A stretch of 64,000 nt of DNA from Camarhynchus parvulus (GCF_901933205.1 NC_044573.1:50215493-50279492), one strand, 5' to 3'. Positions 13,501-26,749 are shown, counted from the stretch's first letter. Notes: a model not told the origin generated them from the letters alone. Translations and numbers: made by a program.

Positions 13501-16198
13501 TAGGAGGCAAATAAAATGCTAAAGAATATTAAAGAGCTCTTAAAATAAATTATTCAAAAGACATACCATGAATTATCCATTGATAGAAATATAAATAAAT
13601 AGCTTTATATCAGTTGTGCAAGTTATCTGAAACAGCTTGACCAGCTGCACAACATGAGATTTGTCATCAGGTACCTAATCTGACATGAAGTAAATTACCT
13701 TCCCTAAATCCAGCTTTGTGCTTGCCTTATTGTGCTGCCCTCTTTCTCAGATCTTGTGTCAGCATTTGTTATGCCACCACAGTGCAAAATAGGATGTCAG
13801 ATAAGCAATGTAAGTTTCTCAAGGTGTGTGTTTTAGAACAAAAGACTTTTTTCAATCTGCACCCTTTTTCATCAGTAAGCGGTATTTTGCAAGATTAAAA
13901 TGCTCTCATCTGGAATATGAGATCCATAAAGCTCAGCAGGACTCTTGAAAGAGCAGATTGTTAGGAAGGAGCTGGGCATGGGCAACTGCTCCTACCTGAG
14001 AGTTGGAGTCTGGTTCTGATTGACTGGTAACACAAAAAAATCAATAGTTTTCCTTAATTGAGGTTTTCTTGGGGTCAGGAAGCATGGAGACCTGATAACT
14101 TACTAAACTGTGTGCCTGGCCACCACCACCAATGCCACCAAACTAAGCACAGCCCACAGCCAGCAGTAAATCCCAATTTGTTCTCCTTCCCTAAGTGATC
14201 ATGAATTAAAATTGTGTGAAACTGGTGTGCCTGAGGATGAAGTATATAAAGCATGTCAGCAGGAGTGTTTTCCCACATTTCCCCAACAGAAGCATTTTCC
14301 AGCTTCAGTGCTATTTGGGATTTCTCTTTGGAACAAACTTTGAATTCACATAAAGCTTCACAAACTTTCAGGACTGTTGCAGTGAAATCTGTGGTTTTTT
14401 CTAACTTGGAGATACTTGAGAATCTCAGGGAATATGATAATCTCTTTTCTGGGATTAGGAGAAAGAGAAAAATGAGGTTGACTGAGCTCAAACAAGAGGA
14501 TCAGACAATCTGTGAAGCCCCAAATTCAGGTATTTGGTGATTTGTGGAGAGTCTGATAATAACAATAATCAACACACACCCAGCCTCACAAAATAGAGTT
14601 GGATTTGGCACAGAAACCTAGCAAAGATCAGAATTTGACTGCCCTGCTCCTGGTCTGCTGCAATTGCTGAAATCTCAGGTGTTGCTTGTGTTTCCTACGG
14701 CCAGGAGAAATTGTCCTCTGACCTTGTATAGAGGGTGCCTCTGAAGGAATGTAGGTGTTGGTTTCAACTACGATCCATGCAGGCCATTTCTGGGTGGTGC
14801 ACACTGATGAAGCCAAGTTTGCTCTCTCCATGACTTCTATAGAAGTTGGAGGTTTCTCTACCTGTGACATCACTTTTTGGTGAGAAGGGAAATCCGTGGA
14901 GGATTTTCTCCATGTTGATTTCTGATGTGTCCCCTGCAGCTGCAGCTTAGCCAGTAGCAGTCCTGCAAAGCCTCACTATTGGTTTCCCTCTCTCCAATGG
15001 TTCTCACAAACAGTCATTGGATTAATAGTCTGCAGAGGGTTAAATAGAGGGTGAAACTTAAATATCATATCTATTTCACTGTTTGATTGTTATGTTTTGA
15101 GGAGCCTTTTCCAATTTATTTTTTTGGCCAAATAAGTCCAATATGATAATATTTCTTTTTATTTGAGTCCAGATACTTAAAAGAACAGGCAAAAGCTGAG
15201 ACAGTGTGATTGTCAGGAGGGACATGGTAATAAAAATAAACAGTATTTACTTTTTCAGATTTCAGTTCTTTAAAAGCTTTTGTGTGTGTGTGTGTAAATG
15301 GTAAAAAAGGGGAATGAATATGTATTTCCATATTTACAGTAGCACAGTTAACTACCCAAAAATTTTTATGTGCATATGTATGTGTGTGTATAAATATATT
15401 TATATACCCATATTTACTACATACCAACTTGTGATTTTTTAATAGTATTGGTTCAGGCTATGCTGAAGTGTGTGAGGGTATGTGTATGTGTGCCCATACT
15501 GGGACATATTGAGGAACTGGGAATGTGTTAGTTGTTTTACTTGCCTGAAGCATGACTGACAGCACTGTTGTTTTTCTCACTGGTAGCAAGGTCAGCGGGC
15601 TGCATGACCAAATTAAATATACTTTGTGGGAACTGCAGCAGTTCACTTTGCAGTGAGCTGTGAGCAGAGCAGGCTTTGCCCAGAATATCCAGGGCCAGAA
15701 TATTACCCTTTGTCATCAAGTGCTACTAGCTGTGTCTTCCTCTTCTCTGGCCCTGAAAATGAGAAATAGTAAATACACAGTTTGTCTGTTCTGCCTTTCA
15801 CTTTCCTTCTGTGTGTTAAGTAATAAATTGCTTCACTGTGACACAAAGCTGCAGAGCCTGGCTCCCACTGGGATTGCCTATCAGAACATGCTATCACACC
15901 AGAACCTTGCTATAACTTTTGTTGAGAACCCCTTCAGTAATGGCAAAGCTACTACACTATCTGCAGGTATGCCTGGAGCAGTATCTGGTGTTACCAGGCC
16001 TCTTGTTCTGTCCACTCACAAGCTTCAGGAAGCTTGACTAATTAATGCATTGAAATCTCCACAGATTTTTATATGGTGCACTCAATGGTTTTCAGTAGAG
16101 GTCAGGTTTTAAATACAGGCATCGAGGACAGGGAAAGAAGCTTTTGGAGCTATGCTTGAAATTTGCAAACTTTGTCTTGGGAAAAGAGCTAATTCAAT
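10556..16198. other. Unique AT-rich non-coding DNA
   Basis: No gene is recognised. It contains the TG repeat at 15,281 and one exon-like segment at 12,608-12,685, which is discussed as a finding. All other frames are short and unrecognised. Confidence 0.65.
15281..15295. repeat. TG dinucleotide microsatellite
   Basis: Seven TG units plus one base. A second loose TG/TA-rich patch lies at 15,370-15,405. Confidence 0.95.
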
Positions 16199-16272
16199 AA
16201 GGGTCCAATCCAAACTCTCCCAAATTCAGTTGAAAGGATCCCACACAATTCAGTATGCTTTGGATCTCTGCC
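16199..16272. repeat. Possible ancient palindromic repeat relic
   Basis: The left arm 'gggtccaatccaaactctcc' and right arm 'cagtatgctttggatctctg' form an imperfect inverted repeat (ATCCAAA against TTTGGAT) about 60 bp across, with 'aattcagttgaaaggatccc' in the middle. The arrangement recalls an old amniote repeat with 'gatccaaagcccattgaagt' arms that is common in reptile genomes. The inverted arms are directly visible. The family link is from memory and uncertain. Confidence 0.4.
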
Positions 16273-19200
16273 TAGTTGCAGTGTTTCTTAAATAGCTCCA
16301 AACTTACTACAGGGACTATTTACAATTTATAAATACTGTGATTAAGTTAGTTATCTAAGGCAGCTGGCAAAGTTTTAAAGGGTGACCATACATATGGTTC
16401 TATTTATAAATAAGAATCGATTTATTGAATTATATTACTTTTTTTTTCTCTTTTAAGATACCTACTTTATAAAACTCTTTAAAGGAAAAATGTCAAGACA
16501 TTTGTCTTTTTTAACTAAATGAACAACAGAGAAGTTACTTACATCAGATTTTTAGCATTCTAAAGCACTCTTAAAGCAATTGTTTAGAATTGCCAAAGAA
16601 GGTGGACCTGAGTAGCAAGCAATAACACTTAATTCCATCTGTTGCACATACATGTTGGACATTCATTTTCTAGAATGCCTTTTTGTAAAGAAGCTCTGAT
16701 TGTAATTACTTCAAAAATAGGTTTTAACTTGAAGTTTTAAATGAATGTTAAAATAACCAATAAAGTGAAAGCATGATGAGTATTTTGTTTTCTGATATGG
16801 AAACAGATCTTCTACAAAGGCTTCTTCATAACAGGCATAGGGCTGGCTACTACCAGTGACTATACAGTATAGCAACAAATTTTGGGCAAACATGGGGAGA
16901 AAGCTTGCTGAAATCTCTTCCTGCATGGATTTCTTTCCCAGTTTAGCGGCAGCTGTCCCTCTTGTAGCTCTTTTCTATGTTCAAAGCTTGGATGCACACT
17001 TTTGACAAGAGCTCAGTCCTTTCCTTTCCAGAAGCAACTTCTCTGAATTTCCTCATTATGGGGGCACTGAGCTAACAGCATCAGTAATTGCCATCAATCA
17101 TTTCAGACACAGACCATCGTCAGAAAGAATTGTCCATCAGCACTGCTTGCATGAATTGATTTTCTTCTTCCTTTGAGGTTCTTCTTTTCAGGAGAGTTGT
17201 GAAGTTTAGCATGTACTTGTGAAAAGCCTTACAATTAATAGGTTAAAAGGGTTCTTTGAAATTGCATAGACATAAAGTGTTTTTTCTACTAAACATTCTG
17301 TCATTATGCTCCAGAAGCCTCTAGACTGCTGTATGTATATTAACCAAATAAATGAATATAACAGGCAGATGCCTTGGGACAACCAGTTTTGCTTTTACAC
17401 AAATAAATATTTTTAAACAATTTATTTAAAACTTGGAAGCTTTAACCAATCAAATTTATAAAGATTCCTGAAATAATTGCAAATATTTTATTTCTGCATA
17501 TTTTGGAATGGTGGGTATAATATTCACTTAGTTTAGGTTACAGAAGACTGCATTTTGAAACCAGTCAATAACAGGTAGTTAGCTACTGAGCAATCTCTGC
17601 AGAGAACAGGGCTTGCTGAGAAAGATATCATGTATTTGCCATGGTGCTCAGAGCCCTAGCATAACCAAATAAAAAGGAAGTGTAGGCAGGCCCATAAAAC
17701 TAAATAGGAACTCAGTGCATTGCCACTTAAAAGCCTGGTGGCCATTGACTTAAATAAAAAGCTTAATTTTAATTTTTTTTCCAAATTAGTTGGTTTGGTT
17801 AGATCAGCAACATGGTTGAGCTTACCAATGAGCTTGGAGATGAGACAAATTGGCATGGAGTGTCAGGAAAGTTTCCACAGCTGCAGTACCACCCCTTTAA
17901 ACAGGGAACATTGGTTTTGTGCCCTTCTGCTTTGTCACCTTTTACTGAGTTTGCTTGCATGCAGAAATGTTTAATAAAAATAAGGTTTTGGGTGGGATTT
18001 ATAAAACTTGGTCTCCACTGCTTTTGAGTGGCAATGCCTAACTCATTATGAATAGTGCAGTTTTCAAATAATCTGTTTGCCAGTCTGTTTAGATGTATCA
18101 CTACATATGGAGGGCTTTCCCCCACAAAATACACGTAAAAACCTTGTTAAAAAAATAGAAGGGATTTCATGAATATGTGGTTACCATGGTTATGAAAACA
18201 AATTGGGTTTTTGCAGGTGCAACCAGTCTATTAGTGACCTAACCAATCACTTCATGCAGTTATTTCCACAAATCTGTGGCAATTGCCTGGAAAAAATTAT
18301 GCTCAATGTGGTGCCCACATCTTGGTGATTCCAAACTTGAGGCATCAGGAGAAGCCAAAAGTTCAGTAGGTTCCAGAAAAGCCTTAGACATTGTTATGTT
18401 TAATGAGCTTATTCCCAGTGACATAAAGAAACATGAAAACAACGTGTTACAATGTCTGTGAAAGTCCTTTCACACAGTGGGAGCAATACTACTGTGTCAT
18501 TGTGGTGGTGAAGAAGAAACTATTTTTGTGAGCAAGTTATCCCATGACTGACCAGTAGAGGTTTAGCCAGATCATCTAGGTCCATTCTAACAGAATGAAA
18601 TACAGAATAAATGGGTTTGTGGCTCAAAATTCTTAGCTCTTGCATTTCCTGAGAGAAATTATCATAGTTTGTGTCTAATTAAACTGATGTTGATATTGTT
18701 TGACCTTTTAAAAGTAACACACAATTTTCTTCCTTTTTTTTCCATTTGTGGTATGGATCCATTTGAAATGTTAGACAACCACGTTTATGAAACATCTTTC
18801 AGTAAACATTTCTTGTTTAATAGGTATATTTTAACTTCTCTATGGCAAATCATTAGCTATGAAGTTCATATAAAGGAACTACTTTGCCATTACCTGTTGT
18901 GTGTCTTGAGCATGTGATCCCCAATAAAAGTGAATTAACCAAGGTAAATGTGTTTTTTATAAGTGATCCATAAGTAGTCTCTGGTTAGCTCTTGAAGTGT
19001 GGAAAGATGAAGTTTCTTAATTCTTGGTGAACAGGTTTGCATTTTAATTTAGACTTTTAGGCCAAATCCTACCCCATTATGTGCCTGCTTAATCCCTGAT
19101 ACATATCTGTGCTAGTTTATTGCTTCTCATTTTTGATGATATTGGCAGTAGATTCCAGTGAAAAGTTCACAAAGAACAGTGTAAACCTTATTCTTGACTC

Positions 19201-22200
19201 CACCTGATTTTGCTCTGTTCTCTGTGCCCATTCCTTGTGGACAACTGATGGCAAACTGACAGACTTTGGCACTGATGCTCTCTCCAGAAAGAAATGGATT
19301 CCCTTTTACCCAGAAGGTAAAAGTCTTGGTTAGGAATAATTAGCTGCCCAAATATAAAGTGGGAATAGCTGGTTGGGTGGCAGTTTCCTGTGAAAGGCTA
19401 TGAGGAGTATCATATCTGAATATGAGCCTACATCCCTGCTGCTACCAACCAAGGCAATCCTTGCATTGTTCTCATTGAACAGATCTGTGGTGTGCAGCAG
19501 GTATGAAATGATCCTCCTTGGTGTTGGTGAGGCTTCAAACAGAGCATGGTTTCCTCCACCTGGACTTTAAAAAAGGTATGGATTAGCCAGAGAGCCGGGA
19601 ATAGGGCAAATACCATGATCAGAGTGCTACACAACACGACTGTGAAGAGGTTTTAGTAAATTGGCTTTTTTCAGTCTATTAAGAAATTTTTCAGGACTGA
19701 GGAGCACGTAGCATAGTAATTTGAAAATAAATGACAGATGTGGAAGACAAAGATATGGAAGACAACTATGAAAACCTTGTGATAGTAAGGACAGCAAAGA
19801 GCTGAAATGGTAATTCGTAGAGGTTTATGGCATTGCAGTTGGTATATCTATTACACAGACCTTTTAAAGATATGACACAGATATAGCTGTTTGTCTTTGA
19901 GATGCACCAAAAGGAACAGCTTCAATGCTCATTTCCACTCCTGTAATTTTTTGGTTTACCAATAGGTTGGTATTTATTGTTGTACCAACTTAAGACAATA
20001 TTGTTTTCACGATGGATTGAATCATACTTTCAGTAAGAATGTTAATTAGACATGTTTGGTAGTTTTACCATATGAAAATGCAATTCAACTGCCTTGATAA
20101 ATGTGACAAAGATGGCAATAGGAAAGCTGATTTATTTGTTTGTTTCTTTTTCTTATTTTTTTCTATAATGTTGATGAATTTATTGACTGATTACAACTGG
20201 AAACATCTTGTTTCCATTTAACCTTTAATGATAGCATTGTAACAACATGGTTATGCTCCTGCCTATGTGCAAGTCAGACTGACCATCAACCTCTTGGAAA
20301 ATTGAATGACTACTTTGAATGAATTTTAAAGCCACAGACGATGTTTAGCTGCATTTTATTCTTCTGCCTATTCCCGGTGTAAAGCCAGTGTCACAGGACT
20401 TGATCAGTCTCAGTGATTTCTCCTTCTGTCTGAGCCCCTCATCTTCAGCTGTCAAGATCCAGCCCATTCACCACTTAAGCTGTCAGAGCTATCGTCTGTA
20501 TCTGAAGGAGGAAGGATGGTGCACATGGAAGACTCTGGACAGGCTGTCTCCAAGTCCACCTTCAATAATGTCAGTTTGTTTTATACTTGTAGCATTTGGG
20601 CTTCCTCAGTAGTGTTTCCAGCAGTGAGAAAAGTCTGAATAAAACCCACAGAGCTGAAGGAAGAAGGCTTGGCTCTTTGTGCTACTGCTACAGACAGACC
20701 CCCTTTAGTGTTTCTTTATAGCAAGGTGTGAAGATGCCTTCTACTCTGCATGCATTCTTTTGTCTTGTTAATGGGAAGGAGCTATGGGAAGAACTGGACT
20801 TTTGGGCTATTTTTTATGCTCAGTAGTGATGACAATTATTTCAATCAACTGCTAAGAAAGTAGTGTTTTCTTCACATAAATAATTCCCTGCAAATGAAGA
20901 GCACTGATCCATACCTTTCCTTGACATGTATAAGTGAACATTCCAGAGAGAGTAACATCATGTAATTTCCTCTTCCGGTTGAAGGATGATCAAGTGGAGG
21001 GGGTGAGTGATCATTCCTAAACAGCAAAAAACCCCGGGACCTATAATAATTAACATAGCCTTTGCATATGTATCATTTCACTCTACTAGCTTCTGCAACA
21101 GGCAGACAGGATTCAATGCTAGTGCCTTCCTGCTTCATATGCTGCAAGCCTTCTATGTGACAAGTAAAGTCCTTCTGGGGCAAATGAGTCAGATGGTCAG
21201 TTCTTTCCAAAGAGACAGACTTGGCAGGTTTTTACTTGGTGCCTCAAGGCAGGAAGCTAGAAGAAGATACTCGGCATTGTGAATGTACACAATGGGATCA
21301 GGTTTTTTTTAGCAAAAGCTACTCTCTGATGTCTTACAATTTTACAAGAAGGGTATTTATTTCAGATTTCTTAATTTTAGTGTACTTCGGTTGTTAAAAG
21401 ATCATTTTAAAACACGAGTAACTGCCACTAATTCCAGAATGAGTTCTTATTCTGGTAGGTGTCTGGAGCTTTCTCTAATTGGTCTTAGCACTCTGACAGG
21501 GGGAGCACACAGGTCTGCCTTTGATTTGAATTGGAACTGAACACTTGTATCAGCGAAAACACTTGACAAGTACAGCTGTCCTATTTGGGATTAGAAAACT
21601 GTTATGTGACAACAATAAAAATATCATTCAGAGAGTAGGTTTTTTTTTCTGACAGTGTATGATTAGACTTCATAGAAGAATAAAAACAATATATTGAACC
21701 TTAAAAGTTAGCCTATTCACTTCAGTGAAGAGCTTATTTTTTACATGCCCACTGTCTGCCAATTAAAAACTCAAGCAAACCATACAGGACTTGTATATTA
21801 TTTTCTTGATCACATAGTTTTCTTGCTGACAGGTATGAATTTATGGCAGCAAACTTTAAGCAAAAGCATGAAGGAATTGAAGGAAATGTGAGTTCAAAAA
21901 CTGTTCTGATATCTCTGAAACATTTTGACAGTTTAGAAATGGTTTGTTTTCAAGTATTAATAGCTGAAGTTTGGGAATTTAAGTACTGAATTAGTAAAGT
22001 AGCAAGACATGATGTCTGCCTGTCTAGGGATCGATGGTCATATCAAAACCAAATTGCTTCTGTACAGTAAAATAAATGGTGTCATTACCATGTCTTTGAC
22101 TTGTTTCCTGTTGTCATGATCTGACTGTCCCCATATGTTTAATTTTGCCAATTTACAAAGAAAGAAATCATTTGAGTATATCTAACTGTGTAGCTGGAAA

Positions 22201-23100
22201 AGATTCTGAGTTAACCTCTGATTCACACCTGGGAATTGATTGGGAGAGTTTTGGGTTATCTGAGCAAAAAGCATGCCAAGGACTGTTTTCACCACTTGGA
22301 ACAGGGAATGGGCTCAGGGAATCTGAGCTCTGAAAAGTATTTCCTGCTATAGAGACAGCTTGAGACTTGATTGGTCTAAGATATGTTTGGTGGTGAAACA
22401 GTGGGGAAAAGAGGTTCCAGCCAGCTGAATGAACAGATAGCTATTCACTCCAGTCTACTTCAAGGCTCTTCATGTTCTGGCTATTTCCACTGCAGCAGCT
22501 ACTTTACTGTGGGTCGTTCTGGGCTTCACTTTTCCTAGCAGACTCAGTATTTGGTGTGGTTACTTGGTAGACTGGTATGGTAGAGTGCAGTGGATGTGCT
22601 AAGGTAGAGGAGAGGTAATATCAAGATTTTGTCAAAGGTAAGGTATTGTCAGAATGTTTCAGAGATGTCAAAATAGTTTTTGAACTTATGTTTTCTCCAT
22701 GTCTTCCCTATTACAGCATAACAGTAGTGCTGTGAAGAGCTCTCACTGCGACTTGGTTGCATAGACAATGTGAAGCAATGTCCTCTCTCATCTCATCTTG
22801 TTTGAAGTCACAAAAATCACGTTATCTTTGGGTGTATAAAGTGGTACCCACAAGATTTTTCTTTTGGGGATCTTTTTAATTTTGAAAGTGTGGCCAGTCA
22901 CATTCACTAATGAATTGTGTCATTAGCTGGTCTCAGGATGACCTCAATGACTGAGGCTGACACAGCAAACACAGCAAACTAAGGACCCCAATAAAAGCTT
23001 AAGTACTGGAGAATGACCAGGTGTCCATGGTGTCCTGTACCCCACTAACACAATGCACTCCCTCTCTGTTTTCCTGGGGAAATATCATGAAACAGGTTAG

Positions 23101-23184
23101 TTTCCTTCTAGCATGTTCATGCATAATTAGCATTATTATATATTTCCTTCTAGCATGTTCTAGCAGCTCATGCATAGCTGTGTC
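23101..23184. repeat. Imperfect 42-bp tandem duplication
   Basis: An 18-base identity (TTTCCTTCTAGCATGTTC) occurs at 23,101-23,118 and 23,143-23,160. The following ATGCATA is also shared, with a small insertion in the second copy. The unit length is 42 bp. Confidence 0.9.
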
Positions 23185-23707
23185 TGCCACAAGTTTTCTG
23201 TGTGACACTGAATTTGTCACATGTGGTACAGCACTCATCCTGACCTGGGTGCTGTGTCATAATGATGAAGTAGTATAATTTCTGAGGTGAGTTGCTGTCT
23301 CTTCAGGGAGCTGTTCTTTGTGGGCTTTCTGGGCAAACCAGATCATCTGGAACTAGTCAGGAATTTTTATTGTACATTGTAATGTACAGTATTAGCATTT
23401 CCTTGATTGCTCTGTCTCATTTATCTGTTTTAAATTATAGGAGAATGTGGCCTTATTCTTTGTATCTGTATAGAAATACTGTCTCTAGCACTATGTAAGC
23501 CAAGAATATAACACAGTTATTAATACCATTATGATGACTGGCTTTAAGGGATGGTGGGTCATTATTGGGAAACTGTGAGTTGCCTCAGAGAGGTAAATGA
23601 TTTTGCCGCAAAATTTCACTTCCTGCAAATTTTAGGTTATTCTATTTTTCTTTCAGGCAAAATTTAAAGTTTTAAGTGCTTACTGTCCCTCAACTTTCTT
23701 TCCCTAA

Positions 23708-23765
23708 TCCCTTCCTTCCTCCCTCCCCTCTTGCCTCCTTTTCTCATCCTTCCCTCTTTCCCTCC
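23708..23765. repeat. Polypyrimidine tract
   Basis: C/T-rich tract with only three purines in 58 bases and a pure 25-base pyrimidine core (23,708-23,732). It is followed immediately by AG at 23,766-23,767. It looks like a strong 3' splice site, but no convincing exon follows. A similar tract lies at 51,950-52,000. Confidence 0.85.
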
Positions 23766-24694
23766 AGGGTGGGATTAGACTCGCTTTTTTTGACTTGTGG
23801 ATTTCCAAAATCTCCAGGGAGGTGAGGACTACAGAGGAAGCTTCTTATATATATGTGAAAATATACTTCTTGGGCACCACTCATGGACCCCTTTGGAGTA
23901 TGATGTTGATCTGTAGGAGTCCATGGATCAAAAGTTGAAAAGCGTTCACTTAGACAATTATCACAAACACTGATGATTGGAATGTCTATATTTTGGTGAA
24001 AATACCTCTCAAACTTTGTGAAGGTTTATCTGTGTGCATGTATGTGTAAGTGTATTTCTTGGACTTGTGAACTCATGCTTCACAAAAATTGCAGGATCTT
24101 TATTTTATTGTTGGAGTATGTTATACCTCTTGGTATTACTGCTTTAGGTGTTCAGTGGATAATAAATAAGAACTTGAAAGTTCTTATTCAAGACCTCTTT
24201 ATGGCTCAGACTTTTAACCCTTGTCCCTGGATTCAGAGTATAATTACCATAGTTACTTATAATTTATAAGACAGGTGATAGCAATCTATGAAAACTTTTC
24301 TGAGGGATGAGTTGGAACAGAAATAAAAACTCTTTCCTTACTAGCAGTTCTGTATATCCAGCGATGTAATCTTTATCTATTCAGCTTTTAGGTGGGAGGG
24401 ATGGGATGAGATTTGACTGAGTGACAGTGCTAACTTCATTATCTTCTGTGCCATGTTTTTCTGGTCACTTATGAAATATACCCAGTGTTGAAGAAATGTA
24501 TTCAAATGTCATTGGAAAAAAATCTGCAACAACTCTGCCAGACTCATGTTTTCTCCTCACCTGTTATGTTAGCACAATCTAATGGAACTACAGTACCTTC
24601 CAGCTGAAGAAATCCCATACAAATGTGTGACATAAATTACCTCTGTGCAGTTTCTTTGTTGAGAGACTCTGTTGTTAACCTTTCTTTTCTTCAC

Positions 24695-25405
24695 ACAATC
24701 ATAGAATTGTCTGGGTTGGAAAAGACCTCTAAGATCATTGAGTCCAGCTGTTAACCCAGCACTCCAAGTCCCCTACTAAACTATATCTGTAAGGACCACA
24801 TCCATGTGTTTTTTAAATAACTCCAGGGATAGGGACTCAACTACTTCCCTTGGGATACTGTTCCAATGCTTATCAACCCTTTCCATGAAGAAATTTTACC
24901 TGCTATCCAACCTGAACCTCACCTGGCACAACTTGAAGTCATTTCCTCTTGTCCTTTCTCTTGTTATTTGGGAGAAGAGACTGACCACACCTGGCTACAA
25001 CCTCCTTTCAGGTAGCTGTAGAGAGTGATAAGGTCTCCCTGAATGTTCTTTTTACCCAGGCTAAACAACCCCAGCTCTTCATAAGACTTGTGCTACAGTC
25101 CTTCCACCAGCTTTGTTGCCCTCATTTGACACCCACAGTATCTTTTTTTTTACTGAGCGCCCCAAAACCAAACACGGGATGAAATTGTGGCCTTCCACTT
25201 GGCAGCTTTCCAGCCACTCCAAACTTGTAGTGCTGCACAGGGTTGTGACCCAAGCGCAGAACTCGGCACTTCATGTTATTGAACCTCATACAGCTGGGCT
25301 CAGGTCATCAATCCAAACTGTCCAGATCCTCTGGTAGAACCTCCCCATTCTCCAGAGGATTAATACTGCTGCTCAATTTAGTGCCATCTGCAAACTTACT
25401 GAGGG
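24695..25405 (-). mobile_element. CR1 3' region of the 24.7-26.65 kb copy
   Basis: Read on the minus strand, this is the terminal part of CR1. It begins with the ORF2 C-terminal region (FADGTKL-like, then sequence equivalent to the block before 'RRATKLV') and includes the conserved stretch meaning 'gagctggggttgtttagcc'. It continues through 'gaccttatcactctctacag' (25,045-25,010) and the 3' untranslated part, and ends with 'aaaggtctttttccaacc'-type sequence and the terminal repeat at 24,700. A T-run at 25,142-25,150 and small gaps show decay. It is listed separately because it is the half joined to the endonuclease remnant by the internal deletion. Confidence 0.93.
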
Positions 25406-25419
25406 TGTAGTAGATTTTT

Positions 25420-26640
25420 TATTACAGAAGCATTATTATGTTCCAGTTGACCTTTGGCCTTTTAATTTTCTCCCTGAATAACTTTATAACATCCTTTCAG
25501 TTTTCCTGAGTTGCGTGCCCCTTCTTCCAAAGGTCATAAACTCTTTCTTTTACCCCTAAGCTCCAGCTACAGCTCTTTTTACAGGCAAGTCATTCTTCTC
25601 CCTCAGGTTAGCCCTTGAGGACACTTTTGGATTCCTTTCTTGAAAAATATCCACCATTCTGAGGCTACTTTGCCTTAGGATTGCCACCCAAGGGGCTCTC
25701 TCAACCAGGCCCTCAGAAATCTGAGGCAGCAGTTCTGCTAATGCCCTCCTTATTTGTGTAAGAAACAAAAACTTTGATCATTTTGTTAAAGATGGCCACC
25801 AACTATCCATCACATCACTCACCAGTCCTTCTCTATTCAAAACCAGCAGGTCAGCAGGTGGGAAGCCATGCCTAGTTGGCTCCCTCAGCAGCTGTGTCAG
25901 GAAGTTATCTTCCACACTCCAGGAACCTCCTAGACTGTATCCTCTCCACTGTGTATTGTTTGCAGTGGACATCCAGTAAGTTGATGTCCTCCACAGAATC
26001 AAGAGCTAGAAATTGTGAGACTTCTCCCAGCCGCTCATAGAATATTAAATCTACATCTTCATCTGGGCTGGGTGGTCTATAGCAGACTCCAACCAGGATG
26101 TCTGCCTTTTTGGGGCTTCCTCCTGATTCTTTACCTGTAGACACATACCCTATCGGCACTGTCACCCAGCTCTAGACAATCAAAACTCTCCCTAACATAC
26201 AGGGCTGCTCGATCACCTCCCCTTCCTTGCCTGCACTTCTGAAGAGTTTAATCATCCACTGCAGCACTCCAGTCATGCAAGTGAAACCACCATGTTTCCA
26301 CGATGGCAGCTATGTCATACCTGTCCTGCTGTGCAATGACTTCCAGCTCCTGTTTGCTGCCCATGCTGTGCGCACTGTTGTAGATGCCTTTCAGTTGGGC
26401 TACTCCTTCTAGTGCATTTTTAGAGGGAGAAACCCTAACTCCTACATGGCCACTCCCAGGGACTTCTCTGGCTCTTAACACACCAATAACCCCTTTGTCT
26501 TTGCAGTGCATGTGCCTCCATCCCCTACCTCCAGAATGTAGGACCTTGCTAGCACACTGTCCCTCAAACACTGGTGTGCTGACCCCAGGCCTATCTCTTG
26601 TGAGCCTGGTTTTATCCTTTTCCTCCTTCACTTTCAATGA
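25420..26640 (-). pseudogene. CR1 ORF2 endonuclease remnant
   Basis: This is the decayed N-terminal part of CR1 ORF2, an apurinic-like endonuclease that nicks target DNA for target-primed reverse transcription. Readable blocks in order are NSAHSMGSKQELE and DIAAIVETWWFHLHDWSAA (26,400-26,248, containing the conserved ETW with its catalytic glutamate), VGVCYRPPSPDED and DINLLDVHCKQY (26,100-25,960), EDNFLTQLLREPTRHG and LNREGLVSDVMD (25,915-25,800), then RALAELLPQISEGLVERAPW and a linker ending REKIKRPK near 25,440. These blocks lie in all three minus-strand frames, so there are at least two frameshifts as well as stops. The usual GDFN motif reads EDIN, and the SDH catalytic motif expected near 25,790 cannot be read intact. 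The product would be non-functional. Confidence 0.93.
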
Positions 26641-26749
26641 GTCTTGCTAACTCCTGAATGAGAAGCATTGTTTAATATATTTAATTTCTCTCTCCTTTGT
26701 TAGCACAGGAGAGTCAGGGGGACGGCTGCTTTGTCTGACCTCCTCTCCA

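Larger units (their letters stand above)
16273..24694. other. Unique non-coding DNA
   Basis: No gene or recognisable transposon. It contains the 42-bp duplication at 23.1 kb and the polypyrimidine tract at 23.7 kb. A MEF2-like CTATTTATAA occurs at about 16,399, a single motif without further support. Confidence 0.65.
24695..26655 (-). mobile_element. CR1 LINE copy with internal deletion
   Basis: This is a non-LTR retrotransposon copy lying on the minus strand, with its 5' side at the right and its 3' end at the left. The right part (about 25,420-26,640) translates in broken frames to the CR1 ORF2 endonuclease. The left part (24,695-25,405) is the end of ORF2 plus the 3' region, finishing at 24,700 with an AATCATAGAATTG-like terminus, the reverse complement of the CR1 ATTCTATG repeat. 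A complete CR1 ORF2 has a reverse-transcriptase domain of well over 1 kb between these parts, and it is absent here: endonuclease-linker sequence ends near 25,420 and sequence from near the ORF2 C-terminus begins at about 25,405. Stops and frame changes make the copy inactive. Family assignment is firm; the subfamily is not resolved. Confidence 0.95.

Noticed and set aside
14075..14540. Overlapping frames of 138 codons (minus) and 95 codons (plus)
   Set aside because: Neither gives a familiar protein, and mutual overlap on opposite strands argues for chance.
15660..16037. 125-codon plus-strand frame
   Set aside because: No recognisable domain, no splice context, and overlapping minus-strand frames.
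23708..23767. Strong polypyrimidine tract plus AG as a real splice acceptor
   Set aside because: The sequence after the AG holds no convincing exon or donor; it is better described as a low-complexity pyrimidine tract.
25905..26637. Several good-looking minus-strand frames that could be taken for a host gene
   Set aside because: They are the CR1 ORF2 endonuclease in shifted frames (ETWW and VGVCYRPP motifs), so they are transposon remnants.
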